Shown piece after piece: positions 9,285 to 17,773 of a DNA stretch of 64,000 nt; the first letter of the stretch is position 1, and each line of letters begins with the position of its first letter. The DNA comes from Rickettsia tillamookensis (lineage in GTDB: Bacteria; Pseudomonadota; Alphaproteobacteria; Rickettsiales; Rickettsiaceae): assembly GCF_016743795.2 (NCBI RefSeq), contig NZ_CP060138.2:744001-808000 (forward strand). The letters are read 5' to 3'. The notes beneath the pieces were generated by a model, which had not been told where the DNA came from, did not search any database, and saw nothing but the letters and a program-made list of their open reading frames with translations. The position numbers and the translations under genes were made by a program.

Positions 9285-9359
9285 TTTTATATTATTGACA
9301 AGAACATTATATAATTCTATTTAGTGTAATTACTTAAAAATAAATTATGAGGTAATTTT

Positions 9360-9898
9360 ATGCAACTTAATTCAATCTCACTACCGTTAACCAAAAGGCA
9401 AGCAATAGAAATAGTTTTAGGAGTGGCATTACTTACTATTTGTTCACAAATATTAATACCTATGAAGCCTATATTTATTTCATTGCAAACCGTTGCAGTG
9501 ATGTTTATTGGACTTACCTACAATAAAGCTACTGCACCTTTAACTATATTATCTTATATATTGGAGTAATGGGAATTCCTGTATTTGGAGAGTTTTCGAG
9601 CGGGTTACGAATATTATTCGGTCCTACCGCAGGATATCTAGCAGGTTTTGTAATTGCCGTATATGTTATGGCTAGCTTAAGAGATAAAATTTTTACTTCT
9701 AATAAATTGTTAAATCAGATATCTTTATGTTTGATCGGTAATATAATTATTATGAGTTTTGGTTGGATGTGGCTTTCTAAACTCTTAGGACCAAGCGGTG
9801 CATTTTACGCTGGTGTATTACCTTTTATAATACCCGGAATAATTAAATCAGGCTTATTAATCGGACTTATCAATGTAGTAAAACCAAAAACTCGATGA
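9360..9898 (+). pseudogene. bioY: bioY biotin transporter, split by a frameshift
   Basis: Two consecutive frames together make one BioY, the substrate-binding membrane subunit of ECF biotin transporters. The first (9360-9569) encodes the start with LPMKPIFISLQTVAVM-like sequence (IPMKPIFISLQTVAVMF). The second (from 9569) begins MGIPVFGEFSSG and carries GPTAGYLAGF and the C-terminal helices. Summed length is about 178 residues, normal for BioY. Adding one base near 9560 would restore SYI-x-GVMGIPVF. The gene is therefore probably inactivated, unless this is a sequencing error or a slippage site. No homopolymer run is present at the break. Confidence 0.88.
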
Positions 9899-9908
9899 AT
9901 ACTCTGCT

Positions 9909-10014
9909 GATTTCAAGAATTGCTCTTTCATTTTATCAAGGATTCACATCCTCACCTATTAAGTATAGGCTGCGGGTGTTCACCTTTCAAAATAAAATGA
10001 GGGTTCTTGAAATC
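9909..10014. repeat. Palindromic repeat with CCTCAC core
   Basis: Arms GATTTCAAGAA and TTCTTGAAATC enclose ATTTTATC..AATAAAAT and a core CCTCACCTATTAAGTATAGG followed by CTGCGG. The core resembles those of types D and E, so this is a related element family. Confidence 0.7.
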
Positions 10015-10104
10015 ATTTGAGTAAATTTCAAAATTTTACTATAGTGAAATGCAAGTTGTAGTATAGATTATAATATAATATGTTATAATCTATATTATCA
10101 ATAT

Positions 10105-10249
10105 TAGACTTCTTGCATAACGTAGCTAATAAAGAGGAATTTAAAGGAGACACGGAACGCAGAGCCGCAGCGTACACTTAGTACGTGAGGACTCGAGTAC
10201 CGGATCGACGTATAAATTACCTTTAGAAGCAAGTTATGCAAGAAGTCTA
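10105..10249. repeat. Palindromic repeat, type E
   Basis: Arms AGACTTCTTGCATAAC and GTTATGCAAGAAGTCT flank a core GCAGCGTACACTTAGTACGT followed by GAGGA, the complement of the CCTCACGTA / ACGCTGCGG core. It lies directly upstream of the RHH antitoxin gene and may have displaced its original promoter. Confidence 0.85.
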
Positions 10250-10267
10250 TTGTTATGTAGGTATAAA

Positions 10268-10519
10268 ATGAAAAACAGCACTTTAACTAGTATACGCTTA
10301 GAAACCAATTTAAGTGAAAAAATTACATTGATAGCTGCAGAATTACATTGTCGTCCAAACGATTTAATTAATGAAGCTGTACGTTTATTTGTCGAGGGAC
10401 AGGAACGTATTAAACAATTAAAAGCAGAAGATGTTAAACGGCAATCTTTGTTATCTAGGGAACAAAAAAAATTAGAAGAAGAATGGGAAAAAAATCAAGA
10501 TTACACAGATTGGATTTAA
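10268..10519 (+). CDS. Ribbon-helix-helix antitoxin-like protein
   Basis: This 83-residue protein starts with a ribbon-helix-helix DNA-binding segment (NSTLTSIRLETNLSEKITLI, then AAELHCRPNDLINEAVRLFV) and continues with a charged helix likely to bind a toxin. The ATG at 10268 is chosen over an in-frame TTG at 10250, which lies at the repeat border. The gene is followed 3 bp later by a truncated MazF/PemK-like frame, so it was the antitoxin of a two-gene module. It may survive as a lone repressor. Confidence 0.8.
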   Translation: MKNSTLTSIRLETNLSEKITLIAAELHCRPNDLINEAVRLFVEGQERIKQLKAEDVKRQSLLSREQKKLEEEWEKNQDYTDWI

Positions 10520-10522
10520 TAA

Positions 10523-10636
10523 ATGGACAAAATAGAAATTAAAAAAGGCGACATTGTAGTTTGTGTATTAAGTGGAGATTACGGCAAACCTCGCCCTATG
10601 ATCAAAAAGCATATTCGGTGTCATGCCGTGGCTTGA
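10523..10636 (+). pseudogene. MazF/PemK-like toxin, truncated by a repeat
   Basis: The frame opens with IEIKKGDIVVCVLSGDYGKP then RPMIKK, which matches the MazF/PemK N-terminus (GDIV.... GKPRP). After about 31 codons it runs into a type A repeat starting at 10619, which supplies HAVA and a stop. About two thirds of a normal toxin (about 110 residues) is missing. No clear continuation is seen after the repeat. Without the rest of the fold it should be inactive. Confidence 0.75.
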
Positions 10637-10720
10637 CCACGGCATCCAGAAAAATAATAAAAAATACTAATGACTATTAGTATTTTTAACTGGACCCCGT
10701 GGACAAGCCACGGGGTGACA
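10619..10720. repeat. Palindromic repeat, type A, inserted in a toxin gene
   Basis: TGTCATGCCGTGGCTTGACC to CCCGTGGACAAGCCACGGGG with the usual inner hairpin. It interrupts the MazF-like frame. Confidence 0.9.
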
Positions 10721-10765
10721 GAGATGGAACTTATTCTATTATTCACGAAAAAAACTAAGTAACAA

Positions 10766-12049
10766 ATGCTAATGCCGCATTTTCCGGTGCCGACCTGGAA
10801 AAATAATATTAAATATGATCTTGAAAATATAGCAAGACTTTTAAAAGCCTTAGGTAACCCTCATTTAAGACTTCCTCCCGTCATACATATAGCAGGTACA
10901 AACGGTAAAGGTTCAAGCAGTGCTATGCTTAAAAGCATCTTTACGCTTGCCGGTTATAAGGTACATTGCTATACATCTCCTCATTTATTAGAATTTAATG
11001 AACGAATCATAGTAGCAGGTGAGAAAATCTCGGATAACAAATTATGGCAGGTTTGTGAGGAGGTGAGGGTAGCAAGCGAAAAATTTAATATCGAGCCTAG
11101 CTTTTTTGAAGGTACTACGGCAGCAGCATTTCTAGCATTTGAGAAAACAAAAGCCGATATATTAATTTTAGAGACGGGACTAGGAGGTCGGTTAGACGCA
11201 ACAAATATAGTAGAACGACCGTTAATTACTTTAATTACACCTATTTCATATGATCATATGAATATGCTGGGTAATACATTACCCCTAATAGCAGTTGAGA
11301 AGGCTGGTATTATGAAGTCTTGCGTTCCCTGCGTTATAAGTATGCAAGCTTTGGAAGTTTATGAAACATTATTTGCAAAGGCTGAAGAGTTAGAAGTACC
11401 GAGTTTTTGTTATGAATATGATTACGGTATTAAAAAGACGGACAATGGGTTTATTTATTCATCACGAAATTTTAGTTATGAGTTTCCGACTCCTTCGCTA
11501 CTTGGTGATCATCAATTAATAAATGCTGCAAGCGTTATTGCTTTAATAAGTTTGATAAATAAACAATTTAATATTAGCAACGAAATTATCTCTAAAGGAC
11601 TGCAAAATACTATTTGGCGGGCTAGAATCGAAAAAATAGAACCGAAAAAATATTCTAAATTAATAGGTGATAATGTTCAAATTTGGGTAGATGCAGCTCA
11701 TAATAATAGCGGAGCTCAAGTTTTGACAAATTGGATTCGTGATAATTTAAAATCACCGATATATTTAATACTCGGTATGACTAAAAATAGGAATATCGAG
11801 GAATTTTGCTCCTACTTTAAGGGTTTGACAATTAAAGGTTACGGTGTTAAAGTTTTATCCGAACCACTAAGCCATAGTGCAGAAACAATAAATTTGGAAG
11901 GCAGAAAGAGCGGGATTGATTTTAGCGAAAGCGACTCACTCGAAGAAGCGATTAGTGATATAAAGAAGATAAACGGTGATAATAAAGCAAATATTATAAT
12001 AACCGGATCGCTTTATTTAGCTTCCGATTTTTATAAATTGCTGCGTTAA
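10766..12049 (+). CDS. folC: Bifunctional dihydrofolate/folylpolyglutamate synthase
   Basis: This 427-residue Mur-ligase-family enzyme adds glutamate to dihydropteroate and folates. The ATP loop is HIAGTNGKGSSSAML (about 41-55). It is followed by SPHLLEFNERI, GGRLDATN and ITPISYDHMNMLG with the metal-binding His. The C-terminal domain carries VDAAHN and ILGMTKNRNIEEF. A methionine two codons in (10772) is an alternative start. Length and motifs are normal, and the gene stands alone between repeats. Confidence 0.95.
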   Translation: MLMPHFPVPTWKNNIKYDLENIARLLKALGNPHLRLPPVIHIAGTNGKGSSSAMLKSIFTLAGYKVHCYTSPHLLEFNERIIVAGEKISDNKLWQVCEEVRVASEKFNIEPSFFEGTTAAAFLAFEKTKADILILETGLGGRLDATNIVERPLITLITPISYDHMNMLGNTLPLIAVEKAGIMKSCVPCVISMQALEVYETLFAKAEELEVPSFCYEYDYGIKKTDNGFIYSSRNFSYEFPTPSLLGDHQLINAASVIALISLINKQFNISNEIISKGLQNTIWRARIEKIEPKKYSKLIGDNVQIWVDAAHNNSGAQVLTNWIRDNLKSPIYLILGMTKNRNIEEFCSYFKGLTIKGYGVKVLSEPLSHSAETINLEGRKSGIDFSESDSLEEAISDIKKINGDNKANIIITGSLYLASDFYKLLR

Positions 12050-12050
12050 A

Positions 12051-12146
12051 CGTCATTGCGAGCAGCCGTAGGCTGCGTGGCAATCTCATGAAATAGTACT
12101 CCTGAGATTGCTTCGTCAAAATTTTCAATTTTTTTTCGCAATGACG
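12051..12146. repeat. Palindromic repeat, type B
   Basis: CGTCATTGCGAG opens and CGCAATGACG closes the element, with inner segments GGCAATCTCATGAAAT and GAGATTGCTTCGTCAAAATT. This family recurs about every 5 kb in the window, always between genes or at their edges. Confidence 0.9.
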
Positions 12147-12194
12147 TATTGATTCTCGCTATAAATATATAAAACCAACCTAGGAGAAAATAAC

Positions 12195-12824
12195 ATGACC
12201 TATTGCAACAAATCTAATCAAACCTCATATCCTTTTATCTTACCTGATTTACCTTATGACAAAGAGAGTTTTAAACCACATTTTACTCCCGAGACTTTTG
12301 ATTATCATCATGGTAAACATCATAATGCTTATGTACAAAATCTAAACAATTTACTCAAAGATAAAGAAGAATTACAAAAAAAAGATTTAGAAGAAATAAT
12401 AGAATGGTCATCTCAAAACTCAAATGCAGCTATTTTTAATAACGCAGCCCAAATATGGAATCATAGTTTTTTTTTGCATTCAATAAAGCCGCAGGGCGGA
12501 GGTAAGCCAAGCGGTAAAATATTAGAACAAATTAATAAAGATTTCGGTAGTTTTGAAGGATTTTGCGAACAGTTTAAGCAAGAGGCCGTAGGGCAGTTCG
12601 GTAGCGGCTGGGCATGGCTTGTATATCACGATAATAGGCTACAAATTATAAAAACCGCTAATGCCGGTACGCCTATAGCAAACGGTATGAAGCCGCTTCT
12701 TGCATGTGATGTATGGGAACATGCTTATTATATTGATTATCGTAACAAACGACCTGATTATGTTGACATATTTATTAAGCATATGATTAACTGGAAGTTT
12801 GTAGAAGATAACTTAATAAAATAA
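12195..12824 (+). CDS. sodB: Superoxide dismutase, Fe-type
   Basis: This 209-residue enzyme dismutates superoxide. The N-terminal helical hairpin holds [20 protein letters not shown] and a metal-ligand His in [11 protein letters not shown]. The C-terminal domain has GSGWAWLV and the ligand motif [19 protein letters not shown] with Asp and His. [11 protein letters not shown] and the PQGGGKPSG loop fit the iron class. A clear AGGAGA Shine-Dalgarno precedes the ATG. Only 4 bp separate it from pat1, so both may be co-transcribed. Confidence 0.97.
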   Translation: MTYCNKSNQTSYPFILPDLPYDKESFKPHFTPETFDYHHGKHHNAYVQNLNNLLKDKEELQKKDLEEIIEWSSQNSNAAIFNNAAQIWNHSFFLHSIKPQGGGKPSGKILEQINKDFGSFEGFCEQFKQEAVGQFGSGWAWLVYHDNRLQIIKTANAGTPIANGMKPLLACDVWEHAYYIDYRNKRPDYVDIFIKHMINWKFVEDNLIK

Positions 12825-12828
12825 AACT

Positions 12829-14622
12829 ATGGCTGATATAAAGGTAAGAAAACATCCTATTATTAATAATCTGAAGCAAGAGTCAAAAACTCCTTTAGTT
12901 AATGAGCAATCTGATACACCAGAGGAGTTAGAAGACCTAAAAAAAATTCAAAAGTCTTCTAGCAATCAAACAAAAACATTGCAGGAGTTAGAACAAGCAC
13001 AGAAAGCTCCTATTAAATATATAGCTTTTAGTGGAGGGGGAGCTAAGGGAGCAATATATTCCGGAGCTTATGAAGCAGCTAAAAAAGCCGGTATTTTAGA
13101 TAATGTCAAGGCGGTAGCCGGTTCTTCCGCCGGTGCTATAACTGCAGCAGTGGTAGCTCTTGGAACACCGTCTGAGCGATTTGAAGAAATTTCTAAAAAT
13201 ACAAATTTACAAACTTTGCTTGGAAAAAAAGGATTTTCTGCGGGTATAGTACAGTTAAATAAAGATGGTAAACCTTTATATGATTTATTAGAACTTGTTA
13301 TTAAAGAAAATATAGGAAATTTTTTACAAAGATCAGATATAGTAAATGTTAAAGGTGATGAAGCTCTTGATGAATTAAGAGAAAGATACCAAGAAAACGG
13401 TAAGATATATTTTAAAGATATAGCGTTACTGCGAAAATACGATCCAGTGCAGTATAAGGATTTAGTAATTACGGCAACTCAGCAAGAGACAAGCGAACTA
13501 ACTATTTTCAATAGCTTTGATACGCCAAATATTGAAATTGCTTTAGCTTGCCGTGCTTCTGCATCTATTCCGCTTGTTTTTGAGCCGGTAGAAATTGATG
13601 GTAAAAAATATGTTGACGGCGGATATAGAGATAATATACCGACAAAATATTTTAAAGGCAATGAACCGGAATTTGATATAAAAGAAGTAACTGATAATAT
13701 GGAAGAAATTACCTTAGCTAAAAAGCAAGGTAGAACTCTAGCTATGGCTTTTGGCACGGGTATGGAAGCTGATGCAAATATTGCTATATATAGTGCAAAA
13801 AAATTTGAAAGCCCAAGTGATATCGTAAAGTTTTTAGCTGATGTATTATTTAAGACTCTTGCAAAAGTAGGAGGAAAATTTAAATATACCGAAACTCTAA
13901 GAGAAACTAATGAGCAGTTACGTGAAAATGCTTTAAACACTGTTGTTTTAGATACTGCCGGAATAGATACTTTGGATTTCAAAGATGCACAAAAATATTC
14001 TGATTATTTGCATATTAAAGGATATTGTCAAACTAGAGAACATTTGAATAATCATGACCTTGGCAAAGAAGCAGATAAAACATTTGACCATCAAAAATTT
14101 CTACTAAATGTTTATGAAGTTTATGATAATAAAAATCTACATAAAACATTTGGAACTAAATTATTAGAAATGTTTATTCCGTCAAAAGAAAATAATACTT
14201 CTAAATGGCAAGAAGGAGTTATTGAAAATCATGATGATAAAGCAAAAATGTTATTATCATTTTGTAAAACCGGAGCATTAAACGAAAAAGAATTAAATGA
14301 AAAGCTTAAAGAATATGTAATTATTGCTGCAACTAGTCGTAATAATACATTAAAAACCGATACAAACTCATTGAAAGCTTTGCTGTATACCTTAAACGAT
14401 CCTGCTGCTTCAAGTAAAATAAAAGATAGTTTCATTGAGGTACTTGGAATAGACAAAAATAAAGATGTACGATTTGATAAAACTAAAACCTTTGATGAAA
14501 ATATTGCTAAGTTTAAATTTACTAAACAAGATTTAGAAAGCTTTATAACTAAAAGTAAAAGCGAAGCACCAAAAATTCAAAGCAAACATAGTGTAGCCAG
14601 AAGTCATGCAAGTAGGGGGTGA
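12829..14622 (+). CDS. pat1: Patatin-like phospholipase A2 (Pat1)
   Basis: This 597-residue patatin has the oxyanion loop SGGGAKG (68-74), the nucleophile elbow GSSAG (98-102, Ser100) and the dyad motif VDGGYRDN (Asp near 263), so the catalytic Ser-Asp pair is intact. The long C-terminal half (about 330-597) is helical and charged, with no other domain recognised. Rickettsial Pat1 proteins are secreted phospholipases implicated in entry, phagosome escape and spread. No signal peptide is visible, as in known homologues. The gene follows sodB by 4 bp. Confidence 0.93.
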   Translation: MADIKVRKHPIINNLKQESKTPLVNEQSDTPEELEDLKKIQKSSSNQTKTLQELEQAQKAPIKYIAFSGGGAKGAIYSGAYEAAKKAGILDNVKAVAGSSAGAITAAVVALGTPSERFEEISKNTNLQTLLGKKGFSAGIVQLNKDGKPLYDLLELVIKENIGNFLQRSDIVNVKGDEALDELRERYQENGKIYFKDIALLRKYDPVQYKDLVITATQQETSELTIFNSFDTPNIEIALACRASASIPLVFEPVEIDGKKYVDGGYRDNIPTKYFKGNEPEFDIKEVTDNMEEITLAKKQGRTLAMAFGTGMEADANIAIYSAKKFESPSDIVKFLADVLFKTLAKVGGKFKYTETLRETNEQLRENALNTVVLDTAGIDTLDFKDAQKYSDYLHIKGYCQTREHLNNHDLGKEADKTFDHQKFLLNVYEVYDNKNLHKTFGTKLLEMFIPSKENNTSKWQEGVIENHDDKAKMLLSFCKTGALNEKELNEKLKEYVIIAATSRNNTLKTDTNSLKALLYTLNDPAASSKIKDSFIEVLGIDKNKDVRFDKTKTFDENIAKFKFTKQDLESFITKSKSEAPKIQSKHSVARSHASRG

Positions 14623-14646
14623 ATTAGGTGGTGTTATATGGTTCTA

Positions 14647-14760
14647 TGTCATTCCCGCAAAGGCGGGAATCCAGTAAAACCTACAAAAAACTTGTTTTTT
14701 TAGGTTTATTTTTTCAATATTAAATGATTTTTTTGGATTCCTGCTTTCGCAGGAATGACA
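14647..14760. repeat. Palindromic repeat, type C
   Basis: TGTCATTCCCGCAAAGGCGG to GGATTCCTGCTTTCGCAGGA, ending in ATGACA. The terminal ATG is in frame with birA and gives it an 11-codon upstream extension. Confidence 0.9.
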
Positions 14761-14787
14761 TCAGTTTCAACAACATTAATCCTAAAA

Positions 14788-15600
14788 ATGAATATCGGTA
14801 AATTTAAACTAATTGTTTTTGATGAAATAGACAGTACAAGCTCTGAGGCTATGAGAACTGCTAAAAGCGGACTAATTGATTCAAACTATGCAGTACTTGC
14901 TAAATCTCAAACCAAAGCACGAGGAAGAAGCGGTAAAAACTGGCAGTCTAGGGTAGGTAACTTACATGTAAGTTTACTAATAAAGCCTGATAAAGAGCTA
15001 GAATTATTACCGCAATTATCCTTTGTTGCAGCACTTGCTGTTTATGAGAGTATAGAATTGTTGACTATGTCATCCCGTGGCTCTCTATGTCATTCCCGCA
15101 AAAGCGGGAATCCAGAAAAATTTTTAAAAGAAATGGATTCCCGCTTTTGCGGGAATGACATAAGGCTAAAATGGCCCAATGATGTTTTAGTTAACGGTCG
15201 GAAAATTGCCGGTATACTTCTTGAATCTGTTAAAGTAGAAAATAATTATTACCTTATTATCGGTATAGGGATTAATATCACCTACCACCCTGATAATATT
15301 GATCAGCCTACTACTTGTTTAGTGAGCGAAAATCTACCACCTATAGAGCCGCAAGCTTTACTTGAAAAATTAATAGAGAATTTTGAAAAATATTATCAAA
15401 TTTGGCATAATAACGGTTTTTCTTTTATTAGAAAAAAATGGTTAGAACATGCTTATAAGTTACATGAAAATATTAGCGTTAAATATCAAAATGATATAGT
15501 AACTGGTCTTTTTAAAGATATCGATAGTACCGGCAGAATAATATTGCAACTACCTTCCAAAAAAATAATCTCTTTTTCCACTGCCGAACTTTTCTTTTAG
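14788..15600 (+). CDS. birA: Biotin-protein ligase with an in-frame repeat insertion
   Basis: This enzyme activates biotin with ATP and attaches it to acceptor lysines, such as on carboxylases. Landmarks are FDEIDSTSSEAMR, QTKARGRSGKNWQS (the biotinyl-AMP loop) and LKWPNDVLVNGRKIAGILLE. There is no N-terminal DNA-binding domain, so it is a class I ligase and not a repressor. Directly before LKWPND the frame contains about 31 extra residues (MSSRGSLCHSRKSGNPEK and following) encoded by a type C palindrome at 15067-15160, inserted without breaking the frame. The start at 14788 (MNIGKFKL) is preferred since upstream codons are repeat-derived. Confidence 0.93.
   Translation: MNIGKFKLIVFDEIDSTSSEAMRTAKSGLIDSNYAVLAKSQTKARGRSGKNWQSRVGNLHVSLLIKPDKELELLPQLSFVAALAVYESIELLTMSSRGSLCHSRKSGNPEKFLKEMDSRFCGNDIRLKWPNDVLVNGRKIAGILLESVKVENNYYLIIGIGINITYHPDNIDQPTTCLVSENLPPIEPQALLEKLIENFEKYYQIWHNNGFSFIRKKWLEHAYKLHENISVKYQNDIVTGLFKDIDSTGRIILQLPSKKIISFSTAELFF
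15067..15160. repeat. Type C palindrome inside birA
   Basis: TGTCATTCCCGCAAAAGCGG at 15088 pairs with CCGCTTTTGCGGGAATGACA ending at 15160. A 20-bp type A-like fragment (TGTCATCCCGTGG..) precedes it. The total insertion is a multiple of three and has no stop in the birA frame. Confidence 0.9.
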
Positions 15601-15682
15601 CAAAAATATTACTAAATTTAAATTGTAGATTTAATTTTTGTTAACTTCTACTTAAGCTCTAATTTAACAAGGTAATATTAAT

Positions 15683-16267
15683 ATGCCCCAAGAGAATAGT
15701 ACTCCAAACTCTAGGTCTCAAGCATTTTTACAAAATGCATATGAGCAATTAAACGAATTTAAAAAACTTTCTTCTGATAATATCCGTACATTAATGCAAG
15801 ATTTTCACAAAACCGAAAAAACTTTTAAATGTGCCTTATTTACCGGTAATAATAACGCATGTGAAGGATTATTAGAACTATATGATGCAGCAATAAAAAA
15901 AATTCCTAAGTATGAACTTCAAAATATAAATATAACCAAATTTAGAGATATTATGGTCTTAGTCGGAAGAGAATTTAAGAATGAAAAATGTATAAAAACT
16001 TCTTTATTGTCAATAGATATTGATGAAAAATTTCTCAAACCGAGTGTTGTTGCTCAAGTAAACACTATTAAAATATGTCAAAAGAAAAATAGTGAAAATC
16101 CTTTTGCAGCTAACGAGGATAAAATTATCGACGATTTTAATCTCACTCTTGATAGCCTCCCATGTATATATGTACCAATAGAATATTCAAAACTTGTATG
16201 CTTAATGGACGACGAAAATGAGGTTAAAATAATAACCTTAGAAGATAATTTTGATAAAATATTATAG
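15683..16267 (+). CDS. Unknown protein, first of four tandem paralogues
   Basis: This 194-residue, mostly helical protein is not recognised as a named family. The central part (CALFTGNNNACEGLLELYDA, then IMVLVGREFKNEKCIKTSL) lines up with the same region of the next three genes, marking a tandem family. The helix pairs with small residues look Sel1/TPR-like. Unlike its neighbours it ends in DNFDKIL and has no C-terminal cysteine motif. It lies 12 bp before the next gene and probably heads an operon. Confidence 0.65.
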   Translation: MPQENSTPNSRSQAFLQNAYEQLNEFKKLSSDNIRTLMQDFHKTEKTFKCALFTGNNNACEGLLELYDAAIKKIPKYELQNINITKFRDIMVLVGREFKNEKCIKTSLLSIDIDEKFLKPSVVAQVNTIKICQKKNSENPFAANEDKIIDDFNLTLDSLPCIYVPIEYSKLVCLMDDENEVKIITLEDNFDKIL

Positions 16268-16278
16268 GGATATAGATT

Positions 16279-17001
16279 ATGAAACAAATCACTTATGATC
16301 AAGAAACTATAATATTAACCCCTGAATATTTATATAAAAAAGGTAACGAATCTTATCAAGAAGCTTTACTGGAAAAAGAGATTTCTAAGCAACAAGAATT
16401 ATATACAAACTCTATATTGTATTTTCAAGGTGCTATGCTTTTAGGGAGTATAAAGGCTTTAGAGCAGCTAAGTATATTGTATAATCAAGAAAATAGCTTT
16501 GTAAATGATAAAGCAAGCTTAATTAAACTAAATAACTTTATAGATACTGTACGACAATTATCTGAAAAAGATTTAAGTATAGTTAATATTCGTAAATTTC
16601 CTATATCTGAGCTGGATAGGGGTATAATAAATACTCAAATTATTAAAAAAATAAAAGTAGATTGGCTTAACAATCCAACGCCTAAATGTTTAGTACTTAC
16701 TAATTTAAAAACAGTGATGAAAGGGGTTAGTGAAAAATTGCCGGCTAATTATCGCCTAATTATTGATGAAATTGATTTTGAGTGTCTAAAAAATCCAATG
16801 AAATTTACTAGTCTAGAGATTCATAAAGCTATAGATCAAAATTTAAAGAATACCGAGCAGTTTAAAACTCATATAACATCTAAATCTAAATACGTTTATA
16901 AGGGCACTATACGAGATGAAATGGATATAAAATGTAATAAAACAAGTGATTTTGACTATCCTCCACTCGGTGATGGTACAGATTTTTGTACAATATCTTA
17001 A
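16279..17001 (+). CDS. Unknown tandem paralogue ending in a CaaX-like CTIS
   Basis: This 240-residue helical protein has the family core around residues 50-100 (YFQGAMLLGSIKALEQLSIL). It has no signal peptide or membrane segment. The final four residues are CTIS, which fits the eukaryotic CaaX prenylation box; Ser at the last position is typical of farnesyltransferase substrates. The preceding region is polar and likely disordered (YPPLGDGTDF), as expected for an accessible tail. If secreted into a host cell it could be lipidated by host enzymes. This is an inference from the motif and its repetition in neighbours. Confidence 0.65.
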   Translation: MKQITYDQETIILTPEYLYKKGNESYQEALLEKEISKQQELYTNSILYFQGAMLLGSIKALEQLSILYNQENSFVNDKASLIKLNNFIDTVRQLSEKDLSIVNIRKFPISELDRGIINTQIIKKIKVDWLNNPTPKCLVLTNLKTVMKGVSEKLPANYRLIIDEIDFECLKNPMKFTSLEIHKAIDQNLKNTEQFKTHITSKSKYVYKGTIRDEMDIKCNKTSDFDYPPLGDGTDFCTIS

Positions 17002-17023
17002 AAAAATAAAGGGATGAAATTTA

Positions 17024-17767
17024 ATGATAAAAAAGAAAAATAAACAAATAGAAAAGAAACTACTCACTTCTTTTGAAATGTTACAAGAAGCATTATCAGA
17101 TTATTTACAAAATGTTGAAATGCCTCTTACAAATTCAGGAAGCAATATACTAATAATAACAAACGATAATATAGACATTATAATTGAATTGCATAAAGAA
17201 TTAAAAGAGGCGTTAGTTTGTGGTCAAGGAGATGCAGCTTACTATTTTGCTCAGTTTTATTATAATGGCTGGTTGGTAGAAAAAAATTATACTAAAGGAG
17301 ATTTTATCCTAGAAATAGGGAAGAAACTTGATTCTATTAAATGTACAAATACTTCCTATAAAAGTGATAATGCTTTATCAGAAGAGTTTAAAAAATTAAC
17401 TACCGTTTGTGCTAATTCTATTTTAAATACCAAAGGTATATATCAAATGGGCATTAATGATATAATGAAAAGTAATGCTGAATTTGCTTTCAATAAACAT
17501 CTAATGAATACTAATTTAACAGATATACTCTGTATTCCAGAATCAACATTTTCGCCTATCTCTACTGTTTCAGCACCACTGCCAAATACTAATATTAACC
17601 ACACTACTAAAACACAAGATACTAATGGCGAAATAAAACGCTCAACTAGTTATATCCCTTCAAGCTCTATCATTCATGATGCACCAAATGACCAAATTCT
17701 AACACTTGGTCAAGACAACTATTATAACAAACATGATAGCAGTGGATGTACTTGTTTAACGATGTAA
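17024..17767 (+). CDS. Unknown tandem paralogue ending in a CaaX-like CLTM
   Basis: This 247-residue protein has a helical core with a Sel1-like unit (GQGDAAYYFAQFYYNGWLVE, then GDFILEIGKKLDSIKC) closely matching the next gene. A Ser/Thr/Asn-rich linker (about 170-235) follows. The extreme C-terminus is SSGCTCLTM. CLTM fits a CaaX box, and Met at X favours farnesylation. A second Cys two residues upstream could be acylated. A folded helical domain, flexible linker and CaaX tail would be the layout of a membrane-anchored effector. The cellular role is unknown. Confidence 0.68.
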   Translation: MIKKKNKQIEKKLLTSFEMLQEALSDYLQNVEMPLTNSGSNILIITNDNIDIIIELHKELKEALVCGQGDAAYYFAQFYYNGWLVEKNYTKGDFILEIGKKLDSIKCTNTSYKSDNALSEEFKKLTTVCANSILNTKGIYQMGINDIMKSNAEFAFNKHLMNTNLTDILCIPESTFSPISTVSAPLPNTNINHTTKTQDTNGEIKRSTSYIPSSSIIHDAPNDQILTLGQDNYYNKHDSSGCTCLTM

Positions 17768-17773
17768 TATATT

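Noticed and set aside
9555..9572. Programmed frameshifting in bioY
   Set aside because: No slippery heptamer or downstream pseudoknot is evident at the junction, so ordinary mutation is more likely.
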